Notes under the pieces: generated by a model | Told to the model about the DNA's origin: nothing | What the model saw: the letters and a program-made list of their open reading frames with translations, nothing else | Databases searched by the model: none | Shown: piece by piece, positions 1 through 7,789 of the stretch | How positions within the stretch are numbered: the first letter of the stretch is position 1 | How the letters are laid out: each line of letters opens with the position of its first letter | Assembly (NCBI GenBank): GCA_900468625.1 | Contig: UBUL01000057.1 | Coordinates: forward strand, 1 to 62,885 | Origin: Hyphomicrobiales bacterium | Lineage (GTDB): Bacteria; Pseudomonadota; Alphaproteobacteria; Rhizobiales; Rhizobiaceae | Reading direction: 5' to 3' | DNA length: 62,885 bases | Made by a program: the position numbers and the translations under genes

Positions 1-2
1 AA

Positions 3-737
3 CTTTTGCGAAGCGCGCAGATCATGCTCGGCGGAGCACCCAGAGGCATCGTTAGGCGGTTCATGGCGGCAACCGCCGCTACCGAGCTGGACGCACTATC
101 CGCAATGGGAAATGCCCTCAAGGCCTCGGGAAAGCCGTTTGTGACGACCTTCGCGACCATGGGCCTCGCAAGCCCCGGAAACAAACCAAATGACAGCGCT
201 CAGGAAGAAGATCTCCCCACGCCGCAATCGCCAGGATACATTCGCGCGAAACACGAGGAAAAGGTAGAGGAGTTGGCTTCCTTGGGCGTTCGTGCGTCCA
301 TCATAAGACTTCCCCCTTCGGTCCACGGTATGGGTGACGGCGGGCTTGTTCCCGCGATCATCAAGCTCAGCCGTAAAAGCAAGAAATCTGTCTACATCGA
401 AGATGGTCGGAATCGTTGGCCAGCGGTGCATGTCCGCGACGCCGCAAAGCTCTATCGATTGGCGTTGGAAGAAGGCGTCGCCGGAACGCGCTATCACGCC
501 GTTGCAGAGGAAGGAATGGAGTTTCGCGCGATCGCCGAGAAAATTGCGGGCCATCTCCACGTCCCGATTTCCTCGGAGCGAGACACCAGCGCTGGAAAGC
601 ATTTCGGTTGGCTGGCCCCGTTTGCCGCTTGCGACAACCCATGCTCAAGCACCTTCACCCGCTCCGCTCTTGGCTGGATCCCAGGTGGTCCGTCCCTATT
701 GGACGATCTGGAGGGAAACTATTACTGGGCGACATAA
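3..737 (+). CDS. NAD(P)-dependent epimerase/SDR, 5' partial
   Basis: C-terminal part of an extended short-chain dehydrogenase / NAD-dependent epimerase. The reading frame is open to the left window edge, and the Rossmann N-terminus (about 50-90 residues with the GxxGxxG motif) is missing, so the gene starts outside the window or is truncated. Visible signs are a YxRAKHE-type segment (Tyr-x3-Lys catalytic pair region), the substrate-side RLPPSVHG strand, the VHVRDAA motif and a C-terminal LGW-x-P-x-GPSLLDDLE segment, all typical of this family. The substrate is unknown. The TTG at position 6 is only the first possible start inside the window and should not be taken as the real one. Family assignment is confident; function is not. 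Confidence 0.75.
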   Translation, partial: LLRSAQIMLGGAPRGIVRRFMAATAATELDALSAMGNALKASGKPFVTTFATMGLASPGNKPNDSAQEEDLPTPQSPGYIRAKHEEKVEELASLGVRASIIRLPPSVHGMGDGGLVPAIIKLSRKSKKSVYIEDGRNRWPAVHVRDAAKLYRLALEEGVAGTRYHAVAEEGMEFRAIAEKIAGHLHVPISSERDTSAGKHFGWLAPFAACDNPCSSTFTRSALGWIPGGPSLLDDLEGNYYWAT

Positions 738-1271
738 TGTTCAATCGATTAGGCCCACCATCAAGCGACCTGCTCAAGGGGCGCTCGACCTCACCAATCG
801 CACTGCCCTGTCAGAATGCATCCTGTCCCCGTCATCGGCGGCAACGTTTCATGAATGCAAAGCCTGCCGGAAGTGCCGGCGTTGTTGGCAGAACGCGATG
901 CTTTTCGGGAACTTCAAGACTCCTAATAGCGCGCTCAGGGACATCTCATATACACCAAAGAGTGTACGAAATGACAAGTCGCACGTCCTACCTCCAATCG
1001 GATGTCCAACAAACGCAAAGAGCTGAAGCAGTGATGCCAGCAACGAGATTCTTAGCCGGAGAGCAATGCTTGCAATGGGCCTCGCATACAGCCTCCGCAG
1101 TCCTTCCTGTATTGGCCAGCAATCACAAAAAGGAGAAATCCATAAGCAATTTTGCATTCACACTTACCGACGAAAGCGACCTTCGAGCGGACGACGCCGT
1201 CGGTCTCTACATCACTGCCTGTGCAGCGGCACCGCAGCGCGTGGGGCAAAGGCCAATACTGCTCGACCACT
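738..1271. other. Gap between epimerase and diguanylate cyclase
   Basis: About 530 bases between two convergent genes. Open frames exist on both strands but none has a ribosome-binding site or recognisable protein sequence. I see no repeat, RNA gene or clear terminator. Confidence 0.5.
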
Positions 1272-2360
1272 TTAAAGATGAATATGCGAGCATTTCTGCT
1301 GTCTTGGAGACAGCAAGGGCTCGTCATCAAACGGAGGAACATGGCCTGCCAAGCTGAAGCCAGCTTTAGTGTCACGTTTCACCGAATACATGAGCTGATC
1401 AGCCTGACGCAACAGCTCGTGCAGCGAAGTGCGGTCACCGGGAAGGGCAATTACCGCGCCCATGCTGCATGTGACACTGTGGCCGGTGTCCTCCAATGCT
1501 GCCGTGAGCCCCGCATGCAACCGCTCCGCCACTTCTGGGGCGTATTCTGTCTTGGACAGCTTTATCATCATGGCAAACTCGTCGCCGCCCATCCGCCCGA
1601 AACAATCCTCCAGGCTAATGAGCGACTTCCCCTCTTCTGCAAGACGTTGCAGGAGCCGGTCACCCGCTTGGTGTCCGAACCGATCATTAACGTCCTTGAA
1701 ACCATCAAGATCGAAATAGGCAAGTAGCAAAGGCTGATTGCGCGTCCTTGCCGGCGCAAGCATTGCCTCAGCCTGGCGTTGGAACTCCTGCCGATTCAAA
1801 ATTCCTGTCATCCAATCCCGCCGCGCAAGGAGGCGTTCCCGGTCGAAGCTTTGCCGGAAGCGCGACACGATACCAGCCGCACATCCGAATTTGATAAGTT
1901 GCACTACCAGCCCGATCATCGCACTCGCGTCCGGATGACTGGAAACTCCGAGCAAGATTGCAGCCGACAATGTAATTTCCGCGACCGCGACGCTCATCCC
2001 AGTTTTGAAACCGAAACGCCAGCACGCGATGCAAATTGGCAGCATATAGAGCGGGCCGCCATTGTGGATGCTGCTGGCTTGGAAAAGCCAATCCAAGCCT
2101 GCAATACAGATTGAGCTAAAGACCACCAGTCGCCAAGCAGCGACTGGCGTCAGGGAATCGAGCCACTGTTCCGGGGAAAACGAGGTGGGTCTGAAATGGC
2201 CACTTCGCTGGCTTCGATAGTCTTCCCGCAATATTGTCACCTCTCCGAACTCCGTCCCTCCGCTTGTGTCCCGCTCGAGATCCGGGCTAGTCGCATCAGA
2301 GGATCGCGAATGCGCAACAGAAATCGGCACTTCTAGGAAACCTGAGGATGAGTCTGGCAC
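1272..2360 (-). CDS. Membrane-bound GGDEF diguanylate cyclase
   Basis: Predicted diguanylate cyclase making cyclic di-GMP from two GTP at the inner membrane. An N-terminal stretch of about 70 polar residues is followed by four hydrophobic segments (roughly residues 75-170). A GGDEF domain follows, with DWMTGILNR at its start, the metal-binding YFDLDGFKDVND strand and an intact GRMGGDEF active-site loop near residue 260. No RxxD inhibitory site is visible just before the GGDEF loop, so product inhibition through the usual I-site is unlikely. No EAL domain is present. The first start is a GTG at 2360 with no ribosome-binding site. A GTG at about 2240, preceded by GGAG, is a plausible alternative giving a shorter cytoplasmic tail. 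The gene stands alone. Confidence 0.85.
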   Translation of the reverse strand: MPDSSSGFLEVPISVAHSRSSDATSPDLERDTSGGTEFGEVTILREDYRSQRSGHFRPTSFSPEQWLDSLTPVAAWRLVVFSSICIAGLDWLFQASSIHNGGPLYMLPICIACWRFGFKTGMSVAVAEITLSAAILLGVSSHPDASAMIGLVVQLIKFGCAAGIVSRFRQSFDRERLLARRDWMTGILNRQEFQRQAEAMLAPARTRNQPLLLAYFDLDGFKDVNDRFGHQAGDRLLQRLAEEGKSLISLEDCFGRMGGDEFAMMIKLSKTEYAPEVAERLHAGLTAALEDTGHSVTCSMGAVIALPGDRTSLHELLRQADQLMYSVKRDTKAGFSLAGHVPPFDDEPLLSPRQQKCSHIHL

Positions 2361-2825
2361 AAAGCCTTTGGCTCAAGGCTGAACATGCACGACCGTTACC
2401 CGGTCGCTGCGGCACCAAGCTTCCTAACCGTGTGGGGTTTCCAAGTCCCGGCCTTCGTCTTCACAAGCTATGGGAGGAAATACCTGAGAACCCTTAATAA
2501 TTAGAAGCGTTGCCTATCTCCACGAGCAGGACTACTCTCGCAGTCCCCAGCGAGCGCATCGGCTGTCCCGCCAGGGACGCTCACAAAGGATCGGTTTTTC
2601 GTATCCTCTATGTTTGGAGAACGCTGTACATTAATGTGTTGAAAGAATCGATCTTCGTAAAAATGGCCTCCCTGTCATCGACATTCATTGCTGTTGATCG
2701 AATTTCATGAGAGTTCGCTCCAAAACTTATGAATTTCTTCAATATTGGACACCGGCCTTGCTTGCTTGGAATGGCCGATTTGGGGCGGCTATTCAGTTTC
2801 GCAGCGTTTTGACGCAGATTTGCAT
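2361..2825. other. Gap with small hairpins upstream of the cyclase
   Basis: On the - strand, leading into the cyclase, two perfect 6-bp hairpins can be drawn: CGACCG/CGGTCG at 2390-2406 and AGCCTT/AAGGCT at 2363-2380. The second is followed by TTTGTG. This could be a structured leader or a weak terminator of a short RNA. No protein gene is supported in the rest of the gap. Confidence 0.3.
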
Positions 2826-2937
2826 TTGTGGCTGATCCATTTAGTGGCTGAGATCCCATTGCCGAATTTGTGATATCAACTTCTAAGCAGGGTTGCTATG
2901 AAATGCAAAGTCGAATGAAATCTCGACACAAATGAAC
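2826..2937. repeat. Diverged IS-end repeat, copy 1
   Basis: About 110 bases that resemble 21692-21804 in the same orientation. Shared blocks are GCTGATCCATT, CGAATTTG, GATATC, CAGGGT, GAAATGC and the end TCTCGACACAA. The outer end reads as TCTCGACA, compatible with the TG...CA termini of IS21-type elements. No transposase gene is attached, so this is a remnant. It stops directly against the 3' end of the neighbouring oxidoreductase gene. Confidence 0.5.
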
Positions 2938-2939
2938 CG

Positions 2940-3956
2940 TCAGAACCCTTCTAGGACGACCTTGCCGATGGTCGAGCCGCTCTCGAGCTGAGCATGCGCC
3001 TTCTTGAGGTTGTCGGCATTGATCGTGCCGAGGCGCACCGTCGCCGTGGAGCGGATGCGGCCGTCATCGGCCGCGGCAGCGATCTCGTCGAGAATTCGTC
3101 CCTGTTCGATCATGTCGGGCGTCTGATAGATTGAGCGGGTAAACATCAGCTCGTGATGGATCGACACCGCCTTGCGCTTGAACAGCATGACGTCAAAGCT
3201 CTTCGGATCGTCGATCAGCCCGAAGCGACCCTGCGGGGCTATCAACTCTGCGATCTCCGCCACGTGCATCTCCGTCTGGGTAGTCGAGAACACAAAGGCA
3301 GGCGCGCCGATGCCCAGATCCGCGATCTGCCGCGCCAGAGGCTTCGAATGATCGACGACGTGATGGGCGCCCATCTTCGTCACGAACTCGCGCGTTTCCG
3401 GACGCGACGCGGTGGCGATGACGGTAAGTTCTGTGAACTGCCGGGCAATCTGGATGGCGATCGAACCGACGCCGCCAGCACCGCCAATGATCAGAATGGC
3501 GTTCGCAGCACCCGATGCCGGCTTCTTCACATTCATCCGGTCAAAAAGAGCTTCCCAGGCTGTCAGCGTGGTCAGCGGCAGAGCGGCAGCGTCGGACCAG
3601 TCCAGCTTGGACGGCTTGCGACCGACGATGCGTTCGTCGACGAGATGGAACTCCGCGTTGGTGCCTGACCGAAGGATCGAACCCGCGTACCAGACCTCGT
3701 CACCCGGAGCGAACCTGGTGACCTCGGGGCCGATGGTGGCGACGACGCCGGCCGCGTCCCATCCGACAACCTTCCAGTCCATGCCCTGCGCCGGTGGCGT
3801 GCTGCGACGGACCTTGTAATCGACGGGGTTCACCGAAACCGCCTTCACCTCGACCAGGATGTCATGCCCTTCAGGGACTGGCTTGGCGATCTCGATATCT
3901 ACGAGGGAATCTGCCGCGTCGATGGCCGAGGGGGTTTTGTATCCGACTGCTTTCAT
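2940..3956 (-). CDS. Zinc-type alcohol dehydrogenase-like / quinone oxidoreductase
   Basis: Medium-chain dehydrogenase/reductase of 338 residues, of the NADPH quinone oxidoreductase / YogA-like branch. An N-terminal GroES-like fold (with GWDAAGVVATIG) is followed by the nucleotide-binding motif IIGGAGGVGS near residue 160. The cysteine cluster that binds structural zinc in true alcohol dehydrogenases is absent, so a zinc-independent NADPH-linked reductase is expected; the substrate is unknown. The start at 3956 is chosen because AAGGAG lies 8 bases upstream; an in-frame ATG at 3983 lacks such a site. The gene lies just downstream of the HbpS-like gene on the same strand and probably shares its transcript, under the divergent HxlR regulator. 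Confidence 0.85.
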   Translation of the reverse strand: MKAVGYKTPSAIDAADSLVDIEIAKPVPEGHDILVEVKAVSVNPVDYKVRRSTPPAQGMDWKVVGWDAAGVVATIGPEVTRFAPGDEVWYAGSILRSGTNAEFHLVDERIVGRKPSKLDWSDAAALPLTTLTAWEALFDRMNVKKPASGAANAILIIGGAGGVGSIAIQIARQFTELTVIATASRPETREFVTKMGAHHVVDHSKPLARQIADLGIGAPAFVFSTTQTEMHVAEIAELIAPQGRFGLIDDPKSFDVMLFKRKAVSIHHELMFTRSIYQTPDMIEQGRILDEIAAAADDGRIRSTATVRLGTINADNLKKAHAQLESGSTIGKVVLEGF

Positions 3957-3979
3957 TTTCTGTGCTCCTTGAACTGCTT

Positions 3980-4399
3980 TCACTTGGCGAAATTGCGAAG
4001 TGCTTCTTCGCCAGCTTCCTGGTCCTGCGCCCAGCTTCCGCCGGAGATGCCGAGGCCACCGATGATCATGCCGTCCTCCGTGATCGGGAAGCCGCCGGCC
4101 GCCGCCATCACACGCGGGACGTGGCGAAGGTTCGATGCGCCTCGATCTTCAAGGAGGTCAACCCACTGTGCCGTCGAGAGGCCGAAGGAGGCTGCCGTGT
4201 AGGCCTTGTCGATGGCGATGTTAACGGCGAGGTATGAGCTGCGGTCGCTGCGCTCGAAAGCCTTGAGGTTTCCTGCGGCGTCCACGATGGCGACGACTGG
4301 TTCAAAGCCGACGCGCTCCGATGCGGCGATGGTTTCCGCGACGAGCCTTGCGGCGGCTTCGCGAGTGATCGAACGGGAGATGAAGCTGTTTTCCGACAT
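3980..4399 (-). CDS. GlcG/HbpS family protein
   Basis: Small protein of 139 residues of the GlcG/HbpS (DUF336) fold. Typical features are VAIVDAAGNLKAFER, the AYTAASF helix and a glycine-rich end GGFPITEDGMIIGGLGISGG. Family members bind haem or act beside oxidoreductases; the role here is unproven. The start at 4399 has AAGGAA 9 bases upstream and matches the family length. It is the first gene of a probable two-gene operon with the oxidoreductase that follows, and it is divergent from the HxlR gene with a palindrome in between, suggesting HxlR control. Confidence 0.85.
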   Translation of the reverse strand: MSENSFISRSITREAAARLVAETIAASERVGFEPVVAIVDAAGNLKAFERSDRSSYLAVNIAIDKAYTAASFGLSTAQWVDLLEDRGASNLRHVPRVMAAAGGFPITEDGMIIGGLGISGGSWAQDQEAGEEALRNFAK

Positions 4400-4525
4400 T
4401 CGGGAATTCCTTGAGGTTGCTTCCTGGTGGCTTGAGCGATCCCACCAGCTGGTAGGATCGTCGAACAAGTCATCTCAATGTAGCGTACCGGCGTTGTCTG
4501 TGGATACGCACAACGCTTGCCAATA

Positions 4526-4541
4526 GTATCCATTTGGATAC
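4526..4541. promoter_or_regulatory. Candidate HxlR operator
   Basis: Palindrome GTATCC-ATTT-GGATAC between the divergent HbpS-like operon and the HxlR gene. Further half sites (GGATAC) occur at 4502-4507 and at 4733-4738, the latter across the HxlR ribosome-binding site, so autoregulation is possible. The rest of the 4400-4744 gap holds no gene. Confidence 0.5.
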
Positions 4542-4744
4542 CCTGCAGCCGATTGCAGGAAGCGGCGACTGCTCGTCATTACGGCGTAAATTCAATAGAT
4601 TGCCTGCGATATTGATCGGCTTTCCGCTGTCGCCGCAGGTCAAGGAATACGCATCTGGCATGTTGCACGCGATCAGAAACCTGCAATAACTACAATACGC
4701 GAACTACAAGCAAAGACGCATCTAAGGATCAAAAGGATACCACC

Positions 4745-5104
4745 ATGGCCAAGGCTCGTCATTCCCGCTTCGACTGCAATCCGGGCTGCTCGGTCGAGGC
4801 GGCGATCAGCCTGATCGATGGCAAGTGGAAATGCGTCGTCCTCTTCCATCTTCTAGGAGGAACCATGCGGTTCAACGAGATCCGCAGGCAGGTGGCGGGT
4901 GTCACACAGCGCACGTTGACAAACCAGTTGCGCGAGCTCGAAGACGACGGTCTCATCGAGCGGAAGATCTACGCGCAGGTTCCGCCGAAAGTCGAATACA
5001 CGATCTCGCCACTGGGCCGCAGCCTCGAGCCTATCCTTGTCGCATTGAAGGCCTGGGGCGACGGGAACATCGGCAGGTTCGGAAAGCCTGTCGCGGCGTA
5101 TTAA
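4745..5104 (+). CDS. HxlR-family transcriptional regulator
   Basis: Winged-helix regulator of 119 residues. It has the HxlR landmarks: the helix IDGKWKCVVLFHL, GTMRFNEIRRQV, the recognition helix around TQRTLTNQLRELEDDGLIER, and a wing with PPKVEYTISPLGRSL. Cysteines at residues 11, 15 and 30 could allow redox or electrophile sensing as in YodB/HypR-type members, which would suit control of a quinone-reductase-like gene; this is inference. The ATG lies after AAAGGATACC, which doubles as ribosome-binding site and putative operator half site. It is divergent from the HbpS/oxidoreductase operon. Confidence 0.88.
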   Translation: MAKARHSRFDCNPGCSVEAAISLIDGKWKCVVLFHLLGGTMRFNEIRRQVAGVTQRTLTNQLRELEDDGLIERKIYAQVPPKVEYTISPLGRSLEPILVALKAWGDGNIGRFGKPVAAY

Positions 5105-5263
5105 AATTCTGAAGATCGGTGTTTCACTCTTGCTCGGACTGATGTTTTTGGCCGGACCTGCGATGGTACTCGTCCGCGCGCATCCATAGGATCATGGCAT
5201 TACGTGAAAGCGCGGCGCTACCAGATGACGACGAGAGGATTTGCGAGGCGTAGCATATGAAGT

Positions 5264-5467
5264 TCACTTTGCAAGATAGAACACAGGATAGAGGAAGACC
5301 CTGATCACATCCCCCAGATGCCATATACCGGCGGCGACGAGAACGATCGCCCGCTCCGGCCGCTCGATCGAGCTGCGTGTCAAGCGAAGCGACAGCGTGA
5401 GCAAAAGCACGATGCCGATTGTTGGTTTCCACGTTGAGCTAAGCCGGCCTAACCATTCAGGTTTCAT
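5264..5467 (-). CDS. Possible small membrane protein
   Basis: Open frame for 67 residues with two hydrophobic stretches (about residues 15-28 and 40-62) separated by a charged turn RSSIERPERA. No family is recognised and the ribosome-binding site is weak (GGAACC about 10 bases upstream). It may be a real small inner-membrane protein, a fragment, or chance. Nothing else is seen in the 5105-5511 gap. Confidence 0.3.
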   Translation of the reverse strand: MKPEWLGRLSSTWKPTIGIVLLLTLSLRLTRSSIERPERAIVLVAAGIWHLGDVIRVFLYPVFYLAK

Positions 5468-5511
5468 TCAGCCATTTGGTTCCAAGATGATGATATAAAA
5501 GGAGGTCTGCT

Positions 5512-5784
5512 ATGAAAATCCTTAAAAATCTCCCTGCGGCACTTCTGGGTGTTGGTTTGTTGATCGGCTCGGGTACTGTGTCAGCTGCGCCGATGATGAA
5601 CATGACGAAGCCGGCGGTCCAGTCATCCGTTCAACCGGTCCGCTATCATCGCCATTGGCACGGCCCACGGCATCATCGGCCTCACCATTGGAGATCACAC
5701 CGCAGCTACCGAAGCCATTACTGGCGCGGCCATCATTACGGTTGGTACAAGCATCGTCATCACCACCGTTACTACCGCTACTAA
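5512..5784 (+). CDS. Small exported His/Tyr/Arg-rich protein
   Basis: Protein of 90 residues with a clear signal peptide (hydrophobic core about residues 8-24, ending in VSAAP). The mature part is dominated by histidine, arginine, tyrosine and tryptophan, with HRHW, HHRPHHW and a terminal HHHRYYRY. Such composition suggests metal or polyanion binding in the periplasm, but no function is known. The ribosome-binding site AAAGGAGG is very strong and correctly placed. It resembles in style the small secreted GCG/CRPN protein at 51937, although the sequences are not the same. Transcribed alone. Confidence 0.8.
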   Translation: MKILKNLPAALLGVGLLIGSGTVSAAPMMNMTKPAVQSSVQPVRYHRHWHGPRHHRPHHWRSHRSYRSHYWRGHHYGWYKHRHHHRYYRY

Positions 5785-6090
5785 GCGCAAGCCCGCTCCC
5801 GATAGGGCAAAGATCCGGCCATGGGTCGGACGAAGAAAAAATTGGACGGTTCGGCGCGAAGCGGCGAAATCTATTTTTTCAACGGCCGACGGCGCCATGA
5901 GCGCGCTTGCCGTTGGCCTGATCTGCTCGCTGTCGTAAGGGCGGTAACGCCGAGCAAGAAAAGCGCAGCCGCATGACAGCGGATGCTCCGTGCAGACGGG
6001 AGCGCGAACTCGCTCCCCTCCCCCACCGTCACTGGTCGGAGTATGGCGGGATCAACGTTGTTGCAAAAGGATGGCACAGCGCCGACGGTA
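5785..6090. other. Gap before ku remnant
   Basis: No supported gene. The frame that later encodes the Ku fragment is open from 5983, but its first 35 residues do not resemble Ku. Confidence 0.4.
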
Positions 6091-6450
6091 GAAGTGCTAT
6101 GGCTGAAGCCGTATCAGGCAGGCAGGTGCCGCGACGGGCACGATGAGGTGCGGGATGCGGATCTTTATTTCGAGCGGGTGGACGACGAACCCGCCGACCG
6201 GGAAATGATGCCGCTCGTTCTGCAACTGATCAAGAAGCAGACGCAGGCCTGGAGTCCCAAAAAGGCCTCCGACCCCGTCCAGAGCAAGCTCCTCGACATC
6301 ATCGTGACAAAGAAAAGGCAGATTAAGGAACCGGCAATGGCGAAGTCGAAGGGCAAAAGCCGCGCGGAGCCGGCGCCAAGCAACGTCATCAACATCATGG
6401 ACGCGCTCCGCAAATCCCTGGATGCCGAGAACCGGTCTCGCAGGCATTAA
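6091..6450 (+). pseudogene. ku remnant (C-terminal third of Ku)
   Basis: The translated frame ends with a stretch characteristic of bacterial Ku: DEVRDADLYFERV, then MMPLVLQLIKKQT, then DPVQSKLLDIIVTKKR, a lysine-rich linker, and NVINIMDALRKSL near the stop. About 110-120 residues are recognisable; the N-terminal beta-barrel DNA-ring portion (normally about 150 residues) is missing, and no start or ribosome-binding site precedes the fragment. Ku binds DNA ends and recruits LigD in non-homologous end joining. It lies 70 bases before a ligD fragment in the same orientation, so together they look like the scar of a ku-ligD locus. Homology is from memory of rhizobial Ku sequences. Confidence 0.75.
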
Positions 6451-6520
6451 CCTGTGATCCCAACGCACCCGTGCCCTGCCTCTCCTCGACAAGTCGACGT
6501 CTTCGCTTCGGTCACGGCCG

Positions 6521-6785
6521 GTGCGCAAACGCGATCCGGATCAACCAAGCCTGCCGTTCGACCCGATGCCGACGCCGGTTGAGCCTTGTCTCGCCCTTTT
6601 GAAGTCAACGGTGCCGGTCGGCCCGGACTGGCTCTACGACGTGAAATGGGACTATCGCCTCGCCGTCCACATGGAGCCGAAAGGCGTTCGGATCATCACG
6701 CGCTGTGGCCACGACTGGACCCATCGCTTCCGACGATTGCAGAAGCGGCACGCAACCTCGGTGCAACGAGCGCCATGGGTTGTCT
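6521..6785 (+). pseudogene. ligD remnant (start of ligase domain)
   Basis: From a GTG start the frame reads DPDQPSLPFDPMP, VEPCLALLK, VGPDWLYDVKWD, then EPKGVRIITR and GHDWTHRF. This matches the adenylation-domain start of rhizobial LigD-type ATP-dependent ligases. The catalytic KxDG motif is damaged: the glycine after KWD is missing. After HRF the homology continues only in another frame (PTIAEAARNLGAT), so there is a frameshift near 6730, and similarity ends by about 6785. The gene is non-functional. It follows the ku fragment and runs head-on towards hsp20. Confidence 0.78.
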
Positions 6786-6871
6786 CCATTCTGTTGGTTC
6801 TATCGGCCAAGCTTACGCGTTGGCGCCGAGCCTTGCCCGGCGCCTTTGCGCGCGTCGCGCTGTTGGAAGGC

Positions 6872-7348
6872 TTAAGCTGCGTGCTTCTCGGTCTCGATCT
6901 GTTTCGTCTCGGCCTTCGGCAGAACCATGTCCGTCGAAATCTCGATCCGGCGCGGCTTCATCTCTTCTGGGATTTCGCGCTTGAGATCGACAGTCAGCAG
7001 ACCGTTCACGAGGCCCGCCCCCACGACCTTCACATGATCAGCGAGTTCGAACCGACGCTGGAATGCACGGTTTGCGATGCCCCGATGAAGATAGTGGACA
7101 TCTTCACCGTTTGCCTTTTGACCCGAGACGAAGAGGATGTTCTGCTCCTGCGTGATCGTCAGTTCCTCCTCTGAGAAACCCGCCACTGCCATGGCAATGC
7201 GGTAATCGTCTTCACCGGTCTTGACAATGTCGTAGGGCGGCCAATTGTCGATCGTATCGACGCGGCTTGCAGCTTCGAGCACATTCAACATTCGGTCGAA
7301 CCCGATGCTCGACCGGAACAGGGGAGAAAAATCGAGGTTTGTCCTCAT
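6872..7348 (-). CDS. Small heat-shock protein Hsp20 (IbpA-like)
   Basis: Alpha-crystallin-type chaperone of 158 residues that holds unfolded proteins in the cytoplasm during heat stress. It opens with MRTNLDFSPLFRSSIGFDRM, typical of rhizobial class A HspA/HspD-type proteins. The alpha-crystallin domain follows (PPYDIVKTGEDDYRIAMAVAGF through GLLTVDLKREIPEEMKPRRIEI), with the GLLTVDL strand intact, and a short tail. An in-frame ATG at 7354 lies too close to the AAGGAGG site, so 7348 is preferred. The leader forms a ROSE-like thermometer (separate entry). Its neighbours are chaperonins and sugar-storage genes, consistent with a stress block. Confidence 0.92.
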   Translation of the reverse strand: MRTNLDFSPLFRSSIGFDRMLNVLEAASRVDTIDNWPPYDIVKTGEDDYRIAMAVAGFSEEELTITQEQNILFVSGQKANGEDVHYLHRGIANRAFQRRFELADHVKVVGAGLVNGLLTVDLKREIPEEMKPRRIEISTDMVLPKAETKQIETEKHAA

Positions 7349-7412
7349 AGCCATATCCTCCTTATAAGCAACATGGATAGAAGGAGACGCCAAGAGCACA
7401 TGGCGCCTCCTG
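7349..7412 (-). promoter_or_regulatory. ROSE-like RNA thermometer in hsp20 leader
   Basis: The - strand leader has two stem-loops. The 5' one pairs GGAGGCGCCA with TGGCGTCTCC (7383-7410). The 3' one (7351-7375) places TTGCT opposite AGGAGG, with CCAT/ATGG closing the base. The UUGCU / AGGA arrangement over the Shine-Dalgarno sequence, directly before an hsp20 start, is the signature of ROSE elements of rhizobia. Confidence 0.75.
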
Positions 7413-7789
7413 GACTTCGTCGATTCCCGTTGGGCAATCGAACAATATTCATATAATTCCGTGGCTTGCGGGTTTCAAGAACAGGCAAACCTTCCAGGAA
7501 AAAAATTTGAGCTTCCGTTCTTTGTCACCAATTTTGGCGAGGAGAACGAAAGTAGCAACTTACTATGACCACGACTTTTGACCGCGTGATCGTCGTCCTT
7601 GGACCAGTCGGTGAAGCGCCGGACAGGGATCTTACGACCGGCGCGACGTAGAATGAATTTGGCTGGGCTGGCAATGACGAAGCGCTGGCAGGCGATAGGG
7701 GGCACCTGTCCGCAGCCAGGCAACGATTTGCCGGCGGCCCACGAGGAAGATCGGCTCGACGGACCTGGGGATCGACGGGATGCCATGCA
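7413..7789. other. Gap upstream of hsp20
   Basis: About 375 bases. The part next to hsp20 should hold its promoter; no sigma-32-type pair is clear enough to mark. Remaining open frames are not supported by a start site or similarity. Confidence 0.4.
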
